A DNA stretch of 64,000 nucleotides from Clostridium sp. UBA4108 (GCA_002381695.1 DFXM01000046.1:7156-71155), one strand, 5' to 3'; numbered from the stretch's first letter, positions 45,512-56,267 are shown. Program-made: numbers and translations. Notes: generated by a model from the sequence alone, not told the origin.

Positions 45512-48500
45512 ATGAATAAGGAATTAGTTATTGAGATATTTAATAAAAATACTAATGGTAAAAATGGAATAAAAGGTAAAAGAATTTTAAATAATGACCT
45601 TATTACTAATGTAATTACTAAGACTGAAGATGAAATAATAGATATAGTTGGGAATGTATTATCTGAAAGTTCTTTTAGTGAATATAAAACAGAAATTGAA
45701 ATAGCCTTAAACTCTAGAGAGGTTTTTAAAACTTCCTGCACTTGTAATGATTTTGAAAAAAATGAATTTAAAAAGAGTAATTATTGTTGTAAACACATTA
45801 TGGCTACCTTCTATTACTTCTTGCAAACCTATGAATTTACTGCTAAAAAATCATCAGTACTTAAAGAACTAGCTCTAGAGGAAGGCATTAATCCTCCTAG
45901 CCAAATATTTAAAAATCATGAAAATAATCTTTTAGATATCTTATTATCAGATTCTAAAAGTAAAGAAGAACTCAAAATAGATGTATATTTAAACAGACTA
46001 GGATATAAGAATATCCTTGCAGCTGAATTTAAAATAGGGTTAAAGAGACATAATGCAAATAAACTTTATGTAGTAAAGGATATCAATCAATTTCTAACTT
46101 ACTATGACAATAAAGTCCCTATAAAATATGGTAAGGATTTTTCCTTTGATATAAAAACACAAAGATTTAATTCTAAGGATAGTAACTTAATAAATTTTAT
46201 GCAGGAATTAAGAGAGTTAGAGTCTACCCATCTATCTTCTATTAGAAAACAGAATAAATTAATTGATGGTAAGTATATCTATCCTCCTAACCATTTACTT
46301 AAAGAGTTTTTTACCAGAATAAAAGATCATAGAATCTTTTTAAATGAAGGGTTTTATCATAGACCTGTTGATTGTGAAATTCTAATTGATAATCCAGATC
46401 TAGATTTTGAATTAAAACTCCTCCCTTCATGCTATGAGCTTAGGTTAAATTCCTCCCTTCCCGAGGGCTTAAATGGAAGAATGGATGTACTGCTATGGGG
46501 ACAGAATATATATATTCCCTCTCAAGACTTTATATTTAAAGTTACTCCATATTATGAGGTATTTAATGGAGTAAACTCAATTTCTCTACCTAAAAGTGAA
46601 GAAGAGAAGATATTGAGGGAATTAATACCAGAACTAAATGGTTTAACTTCATATTTGAATCTTTCTAAAAATATAAGAGAGAAAGTAGTTATAGCCAATC
46701 CTAAGTTTTCCTTTTATTTTGATAAAGATAATGAAAGTTTTTCTTTAACTTTAAAGGTTAAATATAATCAATATGAATTTAATATCTTTGATGATTGTAG
46801 TGAAAAAATTATATACAGAAACATTAAAGAGGAAGATAAAATAAAATCATTTTTACGAGCTCTTGGATTCAGTGAAATAAATAATAAGTTTTATTTGATC
46901 TTTGGCGAAGATTATACATATAAATTTTTTAAATATGAAATAAATAAACTACAAGAACTTGGTGAAGTGTTCTATTCAGAAAACTTTAAAGGCATAAAAA
47001 GCTTAAGCAGTAATGGTATTATAGGAGATATATCTACAGGCAAATATGAATACTTTGAATTAAAATTTAAGCTTGGAGATATTCCAAATGAAGAAACCTC
47101 AAATATATTAAGAGCCTTTAGAGATAACTTAAAATACTATAAATTAAAAACAGGTGAATTTCTCGATCTTGAAGAAATTGAACTTAGTAAATTTTTAAAA
47201 TTAGTGGATAGTTTAAGTCAAGATGCAAATATAGAAAATAATATCATTGAATTTTCGAAGAGTAAAGGATTATACTTTGATAATTATATTAATGAAAAAG
47301 AACTTAAATATATAAAAGGGAAAAATCACCTAAAAGAACTTAAAGCAAAATTTAAGTCCATCTCTAAGATGAAATATGATGTTCCTAAAGAACTTAAAGC
47401 AATCTTAAGACCTTATCAAGAAATTGGCTATAATTGGTTTAAAACCTTAGATTATTTTGGCTTTGGTGGAATTTTAGGAGATGAAATGGGACTTGGTAAA
47501 ACCCTCCAAACCATCACCTTTCTTCTATCTAATAGTGGAAGTCATAGTCTTATAATAGCACCTACCTCTCTAATTTATAATTGGAAGATGGAGATTAAGA
47601 AATTTGCTCCTTCTCTTAAAGTTGCACTAGTTAACTCTTCGAAAGAAGAGAGAGAAGAACTAATTAAAACTTATAAAAACTATGATATTTTAATTACCAC
47701 TTATAATTTAATAAGGAACGATATTGAGCATTACAACAAAATACAATTTAATTATATTATTTTAGATGAAGCTCAAAATATAAAAAATCCTAACTCTCAG
47801 AATGCAGTTATTATAAAATCTTTAAATAGCAAAAATAGATTTGCTTTAACAGGTACTCCTATTGAAAACTCACTAATGGAGCTTTGGTCAATTTTTGATT
47901 TTATTATGCCAGGATATCTATATGATGAAAAATTGTTTAGATCAAGGTACCATAGAAGGCTTAAAGAAAGTCAAGAGATTGTAACTGAATTAACTAAACT
48001 TATAAAACCCTTTATACTTAGAAGATTTAAAAGGGATGTAGCACTGGAACTTCCTGATAAGATTGAAAAAGTTTTGGAAGTAAAATTGCCTTTAGAGCAA
48101 CAAAAATATTATGGGGTTTATGCCAAACATGTAGTGGACTTTATAGAGAAGAAAGTTAGAGATGAGGAATTTAATAAGGGTAAAATAGAAGTATTAGCTT
48201 ACATAACTAAACTAAGGCAACTATGTCTAGACCCCTCTGTAGTAATAGAAAACTACACAGGAGAAAATGGTAAAATGGAAGCATTGATTGAGCTATTGTC
48301 TCAAAGTATTGAGGAAAATCATAAAACACTTGTATTTTCTCAGTTTACTTCCGTACTAAATAATATTAAAACACGATTACAGTGCGAGGATATTAATCAC
48401 TGTTATTTAGATGGATCCATTTCTTCTGAAAAGAGAATGGAAATGGTAGAAGAATTTAATCATGGAGGAGCCTCAGTATTTTTAATAAGCTTAAAGGCTG

Positions 48501-48784
48501 GAGGTACTGGATTAAATTTGACTTCTGCAGATGTAGTTATACATTTTGATCCTTGGTGGAATCCTGCCGTAGAGGATCAGGCAACAGATAGAGCTCATAG
48601 AATAGGTCAAGATAAAGTTGTAGAAGTAATTAAATTAATAGCAAAGGATACTATAGAAGAAAAAATAGTGGCTCTTCAAGAAGAAAAAAGAGAGCTTATA
48701 TCTAAGCTATTAGGAGATGAAGTATGCAATAGTGAAGGTTTGTTAAGCTTATCTGAAGATGATATTATAAGCCTTTTCCATTAG
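45512..48784 (+). CDS. SWIM zinc finger SNF2-family helicase
   Basis: 1090 aa. A SWIM finger (C-x-C ... CCKH, about 74-95) is followed by a long SNF2-associated region and the SNF2 ATPase: Walker A in GDEMGLGKTLQT, DEAQ box, TGTPIENS, and C-terminal GGTGLNLTSAD and HRIGQ. Such bacterial SNF2 proteins act on DNA-bound complexes, for example RNA polymerase recycling; the precise job is not known. ATG at 45512 has GAGGAAC upstream. Convergent with the next gene across a shared terminator. Confidence 0.92.
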   Translation: MNKELVIEIFNKNTNGKNGIKGKRILNNDLITNVITKTEDEIIDIVGNVLSESSFSEYKTEIEIALNSREVFKTSCTCNDFEKNEFKKSNYCCKHIMATFYYFLQTYEFTAKKSSVLKELALEEGINPPSQIFKNHENNLLDILLSDSKSKEELKIDVYLNRLGYKNILAAEFKIGLKRHNANKLYVVKDINQFLTYYDNKVPIKYGKDFSFDIKTQRFNSKDSNLINFMQELRELESTHLSSIRKQNKLIDGKYIYPPNHLLKEFFTRIKDHRIFLNEGFYHRPVDCEILIDNPDLDFELKLLPSCYELRLNSSLPEGLNGRMDVLLWGQNIYIPSQDFIFKVTPYYEVFNGVNSISLPKSEEEKILRELIPELNGLTSYLNLSKNIREKVVIANPKFSFYFDKDNESFSLTLKVKYNQYEFNIFDDCSEKIIYRNIKEEDKIKSFLRALGFSEINNKFYLIFGEDYTYKFFKYEINKLQELGEVFYSENFKGIKSLSSNGIIGDISTGKYEYFELKFKLGDIPNEETSNILRAFRDNLKYYKLKTGEFLDLEEIELSKFLKLVDSLSQDANIENNIIEFSKSKGLYFDNYINEKELKYIKGKNHLKELKAKFKSISKMKYDVPKELKAILRPYQEIGYNWFKTLDYFGFGGILGDEMGLGKTLQTITFLLSNSGSHSLIIAPTSLIYNWKMEIKKFAPSLKVALVNSSKEEREELIKTYKNYDILITTYNLIRNDIEHYNKIQFNYIILDEAQNIKNPNSQNAVIIKSLNSKNRFALTGTPIENSLMELWSIFDFIMPGYLYDEKLFRSRYHRRLKESQEIVTELTKLIKPFILRRFKRDVALELPDKIEKVLEVKLPLEQQKYYGVYAKHVVDFIEKKVRDEEFNKGKIEVLAYITKLRQLCLDPSVVIENYTGENGKMEALIELLSQSIEENHKTLVFSQFTSVLNNIKTRLQCEDINHCYLDGSISSEKRMEMVEEFNHGGASVFLISLKAGGTGLNLTSADVVIHFDPWWNPAVEDQATDRAHRIGQDKVVEVIKLIAKDTIEEKIVALQEEKRELISKLLGDEVCNSEGLLSLSEDDIISLFH

Positions 48785-48828
48785 GAAATTATTTACATTT
48801 ATATAATTGTAAACATATATGTATACCC

Positions 48829-48874
48829 AACTAATAACCTTGATTTAATTATAATTAAATCAAGGTCATTAGTT
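48829..48874. terminator. Bidirectional terminator between convergent genes
   Basis: Perfect 15-bp arms ACCTTGATTTAATTA / TAATTAAATCAAGGT (48837-48866), extended by AACTAA / TTAGTT. It separates the SNF2 gene and the GGDEF-EAL gene and reaches the stop codon of the latter. Confidence 0.7.
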
Positions 48875-51800
48875 AACATAAAAATTGATTATCATTCGTT
48901 GATAAATTTTCAAGCAATTGCTCCATTTCCTCTACATTGATTGGTTTACTAAAGTAATATCCTTGACCTATATCACACTTCATGGTTTTTAACAACTCTA
49001 ACTGCTCTTTTGTTTCTACTCCTTCAGCTACAACTTTATATCCTAGGCTATGAGAAAGATTTATTATAACTTCAATTATAAGTCTTTGCTCAGCCTTATC
49101 ACAGATTTCTTGTACAAAGGATTTATCAATCTTTAATACATTAATAGGCAGCTTTCTTAGATAGTTTAGCGAAGAATACCCCGTTCCAAAGTCATCTAAA
49201 GAAATCTTTACTCCAATAGACTTTAATTCTCTCAGTTTATTGATATTATCTTCTGTAGAATCGATTAATAAACTTTCTGTTATTTCAATATCTAAATAAT
49301 TACTTTCTAATTCTTCCTCGAATAATATGTCCTTTACTATATCTATAAAATCCTCCCTTACAAATTGAATACAGGATACATTCACTCCTATAGAATTATA
49401 TTTAAAACCTTTATTAAGCCAAATTTTATTTTGCTTACACACTGTTTCTAATACCCAGGTACCTATAGGTACTATAAGTCCAGTTTTTTCTGCAATTGGT
49501 ATAAACTCACTTGGAGAAACAAAACCTAACTCCTTGTTACTCCATCTTATTAAGGCTTCCATACCTTCAATTTTACCATTAGTTAAATTTACTTGAGGTT
49601 GATAATATATTTTTAACTCATGATTTTCTAAGGCACGTCTAAGATTATTTTCTATTGATACTCTTTTCATAAGCTCTTTTCTCATAGCATAATTAAAGAA
49701 GCAATATTGATTTTTCCCATGCTCTTTTGCTCTGTACATAGCGGTATCAGCATTCTTCAAAAGAATATCTGCTTCTTCACCATCCATAGGTGCTATGGCA
49801 ATCCCCATACTTGCAGTGACATAATTGGTTGAACCATCTAATATGAAGGATTTTTTAAACATTTGCACTAATCTATTACAAATACTTTCCAAATCTTCTA
49901 TATCTCCATATTCCGGAATTAAAACTAAGAATTCATCTCCTCCAAATCTCCCAACAATTGAGCTTAAAGGTAGTGTAGCCTTTAACTTTGCAGCAATCTC
50001 TTTTAATACAGAATCCCCCTTATCATGTCCACTAGTATCATTAATTTCTTTAAATTCATCTAAATCCAAAAATATTAATGCTGTATTTTTACCATCTATA
50101 TAGTTAGTTTCTAAGATTTTTGTAAGTTTTTTCATAAAATAATTTCTATTTGGTAATTTTGTGATATCATCAAAATAAGCCATTTCCTTAATTTGCTTTT
50201 CATTTATTTTTCTTTCAGTGATATCCGTGATAGAACCAGCCATTTTTATAGCTTTATCTTTAGAATTAAGTAATAATTTACCTCTATTTAATATCCATTT
50301 AATAGAACCATCCTTACCTATAATTCTAAATTCACTTCTAAATATACTGTTATTATTTATGCAGGTTTCTAAGTTCTCCTTTACAGCTTTCTTATCTTCT
50401 TGGTGAATATATCTTTTAAATATATCTTTCAAGTTAAGTGGCTCATCATATCCACTTATTTCCGTCCATTTTTCAGAAATAAAAAATTGGTTAGTTATCA
50501 TATCCCATTCCCAAATTGCATCATTTGCACCATCTATTGCAAGTCTAAATCTTTCTTCACTATTTCTTATCACCTCTTCGTTATCCCTTAACTCCTCATA
50601 TTGCGCCCTAAGTTCTTCTTCTGTAGCTGTCAGTTCCTCATAAACTGCTGATAGCTCCTCATAACTATCATTTAACTTTATCTCATTTTTTCTTTTTTGA
50701 TTAATTATTATAGATAAGAAAGAAATTATAGTAACAAGAAATAAAAAAACTATAGTTGTTATAATTACTAAGACTTTGTACTTAGCGAAAAAAGAAACTG
50801 ATTCATTAACTACGATGCTTCCCTCTGGAAGTACCTTTGAGTTTATATTAAATTTTTTTAATTGGTCATAATCGAACATGTATTTATTAGGACTTTCAGA
50901 TATTTTCGGAATAGAATCTATAGAATCTCCACTTAGTATTTCTAAAGCTATCTTTGAAGCTTCTTCTCCTTGGTAAAATCCACTCGTTATTTTTCCTCCT
51001 AAAATCCCATTACCTAACTCAAAATCCCAAAATGAAAAAAGTGGAGAAGACGAATTTTTAAATACTTCATCTTTTGAATCACTAATATATCTATAATGGC
51101 CTGTACTATCTGTAAATGGATCTGTTACAAATACAAAAGCAGTATTTTCATCTGAATTTTCTATTTTTATTTTTAATTCCTCTATAGGTGTATTTTCATA
51201 AAATTTAAATGTATAATTACTAAATTTATGTGAACTTTTCTTTATATTATCAAAATCGCTCTTCCCAGAGATACTATTATTTCCAAATACATTAATAATA
51301 TTGATGTTAGGGAACATTAATGTTATGTTTTCTAACATTTCATCTATTGCAATATTTTCTAATATAATTTTATACTCAGAATTATTTTCTAAAATAGCGG
51401 AGTTAATCTCATTTATCCCACAAAAAACTACTGGTATCTTGGGAAACAATTCTTGTCCATATTTTAATAAATAATTCATAGCACCATTGTCAGAAGCTAT
51501 AATTGCATCAAATTTAATATGCGCATATTTACTCTTTTGAAGATTAAAAAAGCCTTGTAAGTAAGTATCATCTGATTTTTCCTTTAAATCCATATAATCA
51601 AATTTTATATTAACATTTATATCGGCGTCGTTAAAAGCAGATTTAATTCCTTTAGAGATAGTTTCTGTCCAAGAAAATCCTTCATTATAGGAATGTAATA
51701 CTAACACATTTTTTATCTCCATTGCGTCAACTGAAATACTTTTAAATATTAATAAATTTATAAAGAAAAAAGTACAAATAAAAAACTTAACTTTTTTCAT
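48873..51800 (-). CDS. Substrate-binding-PAS-GGDEF-EAL cyclic-di-GMP protein
   Basis: 975 aa. Signal peptide (1-27), an extracellular ABC-type substrate-binding-like domain (about 30-320) of the kind found in tryptophan/peptide sensors, one membrane segment (about 338-362), a coiled coil, a PAS domain, GGDEF with intact RFGGDEF and EAL with EALIRW and DDFGTGYSSL. Both cyclase and phosphodiesterase signatures look intact, so the net activity cannot be told. It likely links an external ligand to cyclic-di-GMP level. ATG at 51800 with GGAGGTGA about 10 nt upstream. Confidence 0.9.
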   Translation of the reverse strand: MKKVKFFICTFFFINLLIFKSISVDAMEIKNVLVLHSYNEGFSWTETISKGIKSAFNDADINVNIKFDYMDLKEKSDDTYLQGFFNLQKSKYAHIKFDAIIASDNGAMNYLLKYGQELFPKIPVVFCGINEINSAILENNSEYKIILENIAIDEMLENITLMFPNINIINVFGNNSISGKSDFDNIKKSSHKFSNYTFKFYENTPIEELKIKIENSDENTAFVFVTDPFTDSTGHYRYISDSKDEVFKNSSSPLFSFWDFELGNGILGGKITSGFYQGEEASKIALEILSGDSIDSIPKISESPNKYMFDYDQLKKFNINSKVLPEGSIVVNESVSFFAKYKVLVIITTIVFLFLVTIISFLSIIINQKRKNEIKLNDSYEELSAVYEELTATEEELRAQYEELRDNEEVIRNSEERFRLAIDGANDAIWEWDMITNQFFISEKWTEISGYDEPLNLKDIFKRYIHQEDKKAVKENLETCINNNSIFRSEFRIIGKDGSIKWILNRGKLLLNSKDKAIKMAGSITDITERKINEKQIKEMAYFDDITKLPNRNYFMKKLTKILETNYIDGKNTALIFLDLDEFKEINDTSGHDKGDSVLKEIAAKLKATLPLSSIVGRFGGDEFLVLIPEYGDIEDLESICNRLVQMFKKSFILDGSTNYVTASMGIAIAPMDGEEADILLKNADTAMYRAKEHGKNQYCFFNYAMRKELMKRVSIENNLRRALENHELKIYYQPQVNLTNGKIEGMEALIRWSNKELGFVSPSEFIPIAEKTGLIVPIGTWVLETVCKQNKIWLNKGFKYNSIGVNVSCIQFVREDFIDIVKDILFEEELESNYLDIEITESLLIDSTEDNINKLRELKSIGVKISLDDFGTGYSSLNYLRKLPINVLKIDKSFVQEICDKAEQRLIIEVIINLSHSLGYKVVAEGVETKEQLELLKTMKCDIGQGYYFSKPINVEEMEQLLENLSTNDNQFLC

Positions 51801-51975
51801 ATTTATGTAATCACCTCCATTATTAATACCAATTATAGCATAATAATTATATAATATTCCATTTTATTCTACAATATTTTCAATAAATCACCTTAAAGTT
51901 TTAAATTGCACTTTTATTTATTCATATGTTTTAAAAGTAAATTATATATTAATTATTGAGCAATTCTTATATTTT

Positions 51976-51990
51976 TGTGACTTAATCACA
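51976..51990. promoter_or_regulatory. Crp/Fnr-like inverted repeat upstream of trxA
   Basis: TGTGA-CTTAA-TCACA, perfect arms but a 5-nt centre where Crp sites have 6. About 90 bp before the thioredoxin start. Otherwise the 51801-52081 gap holds only AT-rich sequence. Confidence 0.25.
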
Positions 51991-52081
51991 GACTATATTA
52001 TTATTTATGTATATAATTAATATATGAGAATAAATTATAAAACTAATATGAAGTTTAAAATAAATTTAGGAGGTTTTTTAA

Positions 52082-52399
52082 ATGGCAAGAATAATAAATG
52101 ATAATGAATTTATAAATGAGGTAGAGAGCAGTAAGGGTGTTGCAGTAGTAGATTTTTTTGCACCTTGGTGTGGACCATGTAAAATGCTATCTCCTATTTT
52201 TGAAGAGTTGGGTGTTGAAATGGAAGGCAAAGCTAATTTTTTAAAAGTGGATGTAGATCAAAGTGCAGCTATAGCACGTAAATATAAAATCATGGGCGTT
52301 CCTAGCATAATGATTTTCAAAGATGGAAATCCAGTAGAGAGAGTAGTTGGATTTGTTCAAAAAGAAGATTTATCATCTAAAGTTGGAAAGCATTTGTAA
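52082..52399 (+). CDS. trxA: Thioredoxin
   Basis: 105 aa with the active-site FFAPWCGPCK (near 26-35, Cys pair in CGPC) and the cis-proline loop MGVPS. Cytoplasmic dithiol reductant. ATG at 52082 has AGGAGG upstream. No thioredoxin reductase is adjacent, which is unusual for clostridia where trxA and trxB are often paired. Confidence 0.95.
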   Translation: MARIINDNEFINEVESSKGVAVVDFFAPWCGPCKMLSPIFEELGVEMEGKANFLKVDVDQSAAIARKYKIMGVPSIMIFKDGNPVERVVGFVQKEDLSSKVGKHL

Positions 52400-52413
52400 A
52401 AGCTTTAACTAAT

Positions 52414-52450
52414 ATAGCTAGTGGAAAACTTAAAATTTTCTACTAGCTAT
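52414..52450 (+). terminator. Hairpin after trxA
   Basis: ATAGCTAGT-GAAAA / TTTTC-ACTAGCTAT with one mismatch. Weak T tract. Confidence 0.45.
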
Positions 52451-52535
52451 AATTACATCTATAAAGTATTAATATATCTAGCACATTAATCACCTCAATC
52501 TTTCCTAAAACATACTATGTTTTTAACTTATTAAT

Positions 52536-52557
52536 AGAAAAAGGAGCAGTAGCTCCT
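52536..52557 (-). terminator. Terminator after xdhC
   Basis: Minus strand AGGAGC / GCTCCT hairpin with a 4-nt loop, then TTTTTCT, directly after the xdhC stop. Confidence 0.65.
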
Positions 52558-52559
52558 CC

Positions 52560-53039
52560 TTAATTTTCTTCATCTAATGACTTTTTTACTGCATTGTAGA
52601 TTTTTTGATATCCTGTACATCTACATAAATGTCCTGATATTTCTTTCTTTATCTCATCATCACTATATTTCTTTCCACTGTTTACAAGAGCTGTTGTGGT
52701 TAACACTAATCCTGGAGTACAAAACCCACATTGAATAGCCCCTTCATCTACAAAGGCTTGCTGGACCGTTGATAATTTACCATGTTTTTTTATACCTTCT
52801 ATAGTAGTAATGGTTTTACCATCTGCCCATACCGCCATGTATATACATGAATCTACTGGAGTACCATCAATTAAAACAGTACATGCACCACATTCACCAA
52901 CAGAGCATCCTTGTTTAACTCCTGTATAATATAATCTATTTCTTAGCACCTCAAGCAAAGATTCTCTTATATCAATTTCTATACTAATAGATTTATCATT
53001 TACTATCATAGATATTTTTTTCATAGTTCCATTATCCAA
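52560..53039 (-). CDS. xdhC: Xanthine dehydrogenase [2Fe-2S] subunit XdhC
   Basis: 159 aa from TTG 53039, which lies 6 nt after GGAGGTG; the next ATG (53024) is an alternative. Both [2Fe-2S] sites are complete (CSVGECGAC, QCGFC, HLCRCTG). Its start overlaps the end of xdhB by 8 nt. Third gene of the xdhABC operon; passes electrons from Mo to FAD. Confidence 0.92.
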   Translation of the reverse strand: MDNGTMKKISMIVNDKSISIEIDIRESLLEVLRNRLYYTGVKQGCSVGECGACTVLIDGTPVDSCIYMAVWADGKTITTIEGIKKHGKLSTVQQAFVDEGAIQCGFCTPGLVLTTTALVNSGKKYSDDEIKKEISGHLCRCTGYQKIYNAVKKSLDEEN

Positions 53040-53913
53040 TGTTTTCACCTCCAACTACTTTAATAGTTTCCTTAATTGCACGTTGAGTTAATTCTTCTAT
53101 TAAGTGTTCTCTATAAGCTTTAGATGCCCTCCAAGAATCTCTTGCCTTTGAAGATTTTAATGCATATTCTCCGATAGTTTTAATATTTTCTTCATTTACT
53201 TCTAATCCTTTAGCATAATCTTCTGCATTTTTACATCTTATTGGAGTTGGTGCTGCTACTCCTAAGGCAATTCTTAAATCTCTAAACTTACCGTCCTCTA
53301 CAGAGGACATTACACAAACTCCTAACATAGCTATATCCATAGCTTTTCTATTGCTATATTTTATATAGTTTCCATGCATGTTTTCATAATTTTCTTTTTC
53401 AATAATTATGTTAGTTAGTATTTCATTTGGTTCTAGCTTCACTCTCCCTGGCCCTATATAAAACTCTTGTATAGGTACTATTCTTTCTCCTAAAATACTT
53501 TGAATCTTTAATTTAGCATTTAATGCAAATAAAGCTGGAGCACTATCTGCTGAAACAGCCCCATTACACACATTTCCACCAATTGTAGCTATATTTCTTA
53601 CTTGAGGCCCTCCCATAGAAACTGCCGCATCTCCTAATACTGGAATATATTTATTAATTATATTATTTCTAAATATTTGAGAGAATGCAGCCATTGCTCC
53701 TATTTCTATAGTTCCATTATCCTTCATACTAATGTAATCTAAATTGCTTATTTTTCTTAGACTTAAAAGCTCTGCACCTTCCATTTCTCCATGATGTAAC
53801 CGTATTAATATATCTGTTCCACCTGCTATGATTTTTAAATTTAGATTACTTTCAACCATGTGTAATGCTTCTTCAAGAGTTTCAGGTTCTAATATATTTT
53901 TAATATCAAACAT
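53032..53913 (-). CDS. xdhB: Xanthine dehydrogenase FAD subunit XdhB
   Basis: 293 aa from ATG 53913; GGAGGAGGTG sits 8 nt upstream, while a GTG three codons earlier is part of that site. FAD motifs KIIAGGTDILIR and VRNIATIGGNVCNGA. Middle gene between the Mo subunit (15 bp upstream) and the FeS subunit (overlapping). Confidence 0.93.
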   Translation of the reverse strand: MFDIKNILEPETLEEALHMVESNLNLKIIAGGTDILIRLHHGEMEGAELLSLRKISNLDYISMKDNGTIEIGAMAAFSQIFRNNIINKYIPVLGDAAVSMGGPQVRNIATIGGNVCNGAVSADSAPALFALNAKLKIQSILGERIVPIQEFYIGPGRVKLEPNEILTNIIIEKENYENMHGNYIKYSNRKAMDIAMLGVCVMSSVEDGKFRDLRIALGVAAPTPIRCKNAEDYAKGLEVNEENIKTIGEYALKSSKARDSWRASKAYREHLIEELTQRAIKETIKVVGGENIG

Positions 53914-53928
53914 TAATATCACCTCCTC

Positions 53929-56220
53929 CTACAGTAATTCACATTGTTTGAATTTTTCGAAAACTGCCTGTGGATTCATTGGTATTCTATTAAATGCAAC
54001 TCCTGTAGCATCTAAAACTGCATTACGTATCGCTGGCGCAGGAGAAATAACTGGATTCTCTCCTAGAGATTTTTGACCAAAGCTTCCTGCTGGATCTGGT
54101 ATTTCTACAAAATCTACTCCTATTGTAGGTGTATCTAAAATAGTCTGTAGCTTATAGTCTAGTAAATTATTATTTAAAGGTTTTCCAGTTTTTTTATCAA
54201 ACAACATCTGTTCAGAAAGTGCATAACCCAGAGCCATACTAACTCCTCCATGAACTTGACCCTCAGCTAATTTAGGATTCATTATTATACCCGAATCATG
54301 AACATTATATATTTCTAAAATTTCAATTTGTCCAGTTTTCATGTCTACTTCGACTTCAGTAAAAGTAACTCCATAAGCTGCTGCATTAGTTCTAACATTA
54401 ACAGAAGTATCGCTAGTAATAGGGCAAGAATTTATCCTATCATAGAAGGATTCCATTGCAATATCTTCTATAGAGCAAATCCTTAAACCTAGTTTATCTT
54501 CAACAATTTCTCCATTTCGAATATCCATTTCTTCTTTATCTAATCCAGTTTTCCTAGTAGCAAGTATAAGTACTTTATCTCTAATTTCCATAGCGGCTTT
54601 TTTAACTGCAGCTCCTGTTACAAATGTCTGCCTTGAAGCATAGGAACCTGTATCAAAAGGAGTGACATCAGTATCTTGCGTTGATATAACATGAACCATA
54701 TCCATTGGTAATCCTAAAACTTCAGCCACCATCTGCCCAAATACAGTATCACTTCCCTGCCCTATCTCTGTTGCTCCAATTTGTAGTTGAACAGATCCAT
54801 CTTGATTCATCACTATTCTAGCTCCAGCTGCCTCTAACCCTACAGGATGTGTACCAGATAAATAGCTAAAGCATGCCATTCCTAAGCCTCTCCTTTTATC
54901 TCCATCTTGATTTCTGTATAAATTCTTTTTCTCATCCCAATTTATTAATTTCTTACCTTTTTCAATACATTGTGGTAACCCAAAGGAACGTACAACATTT
55001 TTACTAAGTGGATCCACATGGCCTAGACTTATAAAATTTTCTTTTCTAAATTCAATTGGATCTATATTTAACTCTCTAGCTATATCATCTAAATGACTTT
55101 CAAGTGCAAAAAATATCTGTGGTACTCCATACCCTCTCATAGCTCCAGCCACTGGTAAATTAGTATAAATAGTCTTGGGCTCATATTTAATGGTTCTAAA
55201 ATTATATAGTGGTCTAAACTTAGTTCCTGAACTCATAGTTACTGAATGGCCATGAGAAGCATAGGCTCCATTATTCACTATATTTTCCACATTTATTCCT
55301 AATAACTTTCCATTTTCAGAAACAGCAGTTTTTAATTTAAACTTCATAGCATGTCGAGTTCTGGTATCAATGAAACATTCTTCTCTATTTAATGCATAAC
55401 GAACTGGCTTTCCATGAACAGCTAATGACATAGCTACGGTAAGTGGTTCAATGACAACATCCTGTTTATTACCAAAACCTCCACCTATATAAGGTTTAAT
55501 CACTTTAATTTTTCCCCAAGGCATGCAAAGTGCCTGTCCTACAATTCTTCTAACTATATGAGGTATTTGAGTAGAAGATACAACTACAATCCTTTCTTCA
55601 TCATCTACATAAGCATAGGCAGTTTGATTCTCCATGGCACAGTGTTGTACAATACTTGTTTCAAAAACTCCTTCAAAAACTTTGTAACTATTTTTAAGTT
55701 CACTTTCTATATCCCCTATTTCTGATCCAAAGGAACTTAATATATTATCGGGTCTTTCTTCATGGATTATAGGTGCACCTGGCTTTATAGCTTCTTCAGG
55801 ATCTAGTACATGAGGCAAAATTTCATATTCTACCTCAATAAGCTTTATTGCTCTTTCTGCAACTATTTCATCTATAGCTACTACTGCTGCTACAGCATCT
55901 CCTACAAACCGTGCTTTATCTGTAAGGATTAATCTATCCTCTATATCTCTATGTGAAGCCTCTAACGACCATGGATGACCAGCGGTAGCAAATTTGATTT
56001 TAGGCAAATCTTTATGAGTAATTACTGCTTCTACCCCATTTAACTCTTTAGCTTTGCTCACATCAATATTTTTTACTATAGCATGAGCATAAGGACTCCT
56101 CAAAACTTTGCCAACTAACATATCTCGTTCAAAATAGTCATCAGCATATTTTGCGCTTCCAGTAACTTTAGCAATCGCATCTAATCTGTTTACACTATTT
56201 CCTATTACTTTGTATGTCAT
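53929..56220 (-). CDS. xdhA: Xanthine dehydrogenase molybdenum subunit XdhA
   Basis: 763 aa, a complete Mo-binding large subunit: hammerhead domain (KYADDYFERDMLVGK), GGGFGNKQDV, AGAMRGYGVPQ, GATEIGQGSDT, and the catalytic-glutamate region GQKSLGENP near 727. It differs from the usual GxGEPP in the last motif, which may mean a substrate other than xanthine. Led by a promoter with a palindromic operator, so it belongs to the same regulon as the distant ygeW operon. ATG at 56220 has GGAGGTG upstream. Confidence 0.92.
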   Translation of the reverse strand: MTYKVIGNSVNRLDAIAKVTGSAKYADDYFERDMLVGKVLRSPYAHAIVKNIDVSKAKELNGVEAVITHKDLPKIKFATAGHPWSLEASHRDIEDRLILTDKARFVGDAVAAVVAIDEIVAERAIKLIEVEYEILPHVLDPEEAIKPGAPIIHEERPDNILSSFGSEIGDIESELKNSYKVFEGVFETSIVQHCAMENQTAYAYVDDEERIVVVSSTQIPHIVRRIVGQALCMPWGKIKVIKPYIGGGFGNKQDVVIEPLTVAMSLAVHGKPVRYALNREECFIDTRTRHAMKFKLKTAVSENGKLLGINVENIVNNGAYASHGHSVTMSSGTKFRPLYNFRTIKYEPKTIYTNLPVAGAMRGYGVPQIFFALESHLDDIARELNIDPIEFRKENFISLGHVDPLSKNVVRSFGLPQCIEKGKKLINWDEKKNLYRNQDGDKRRGLGMACFSYLSGTHPVGLEAAGARIVMNQDGSVQLQIGATEIGQGSDTVFGQMVAEVLGLPMDMVHVISTQDTDVTPFDTGSYASRQTFVTGAAVKKAAMEIRDKVLILATRKTGLDKEEMDIRNGEIVEDKLGLRICSIEDIAMESFYDRINSCPITSDTSVNVRTNAAAYGVTFTEVEVDMKTGQIEILEIYNVHDSGIIMNPKLAEGQVHGGVSMALGYALSEQMLFDKKTGKPLNNNLLDYKLQTILDTPTIGVDFVEIPDPAGSFGQKSLGENPVISPAPAIRNAVLDATGVAFNRIPMNPQAVFEKFKQCELL

Positions 56221-56267
56221 TTTGCACCTCCAAAATAAAATTTTATACTCTATATTTTACTCTACAA

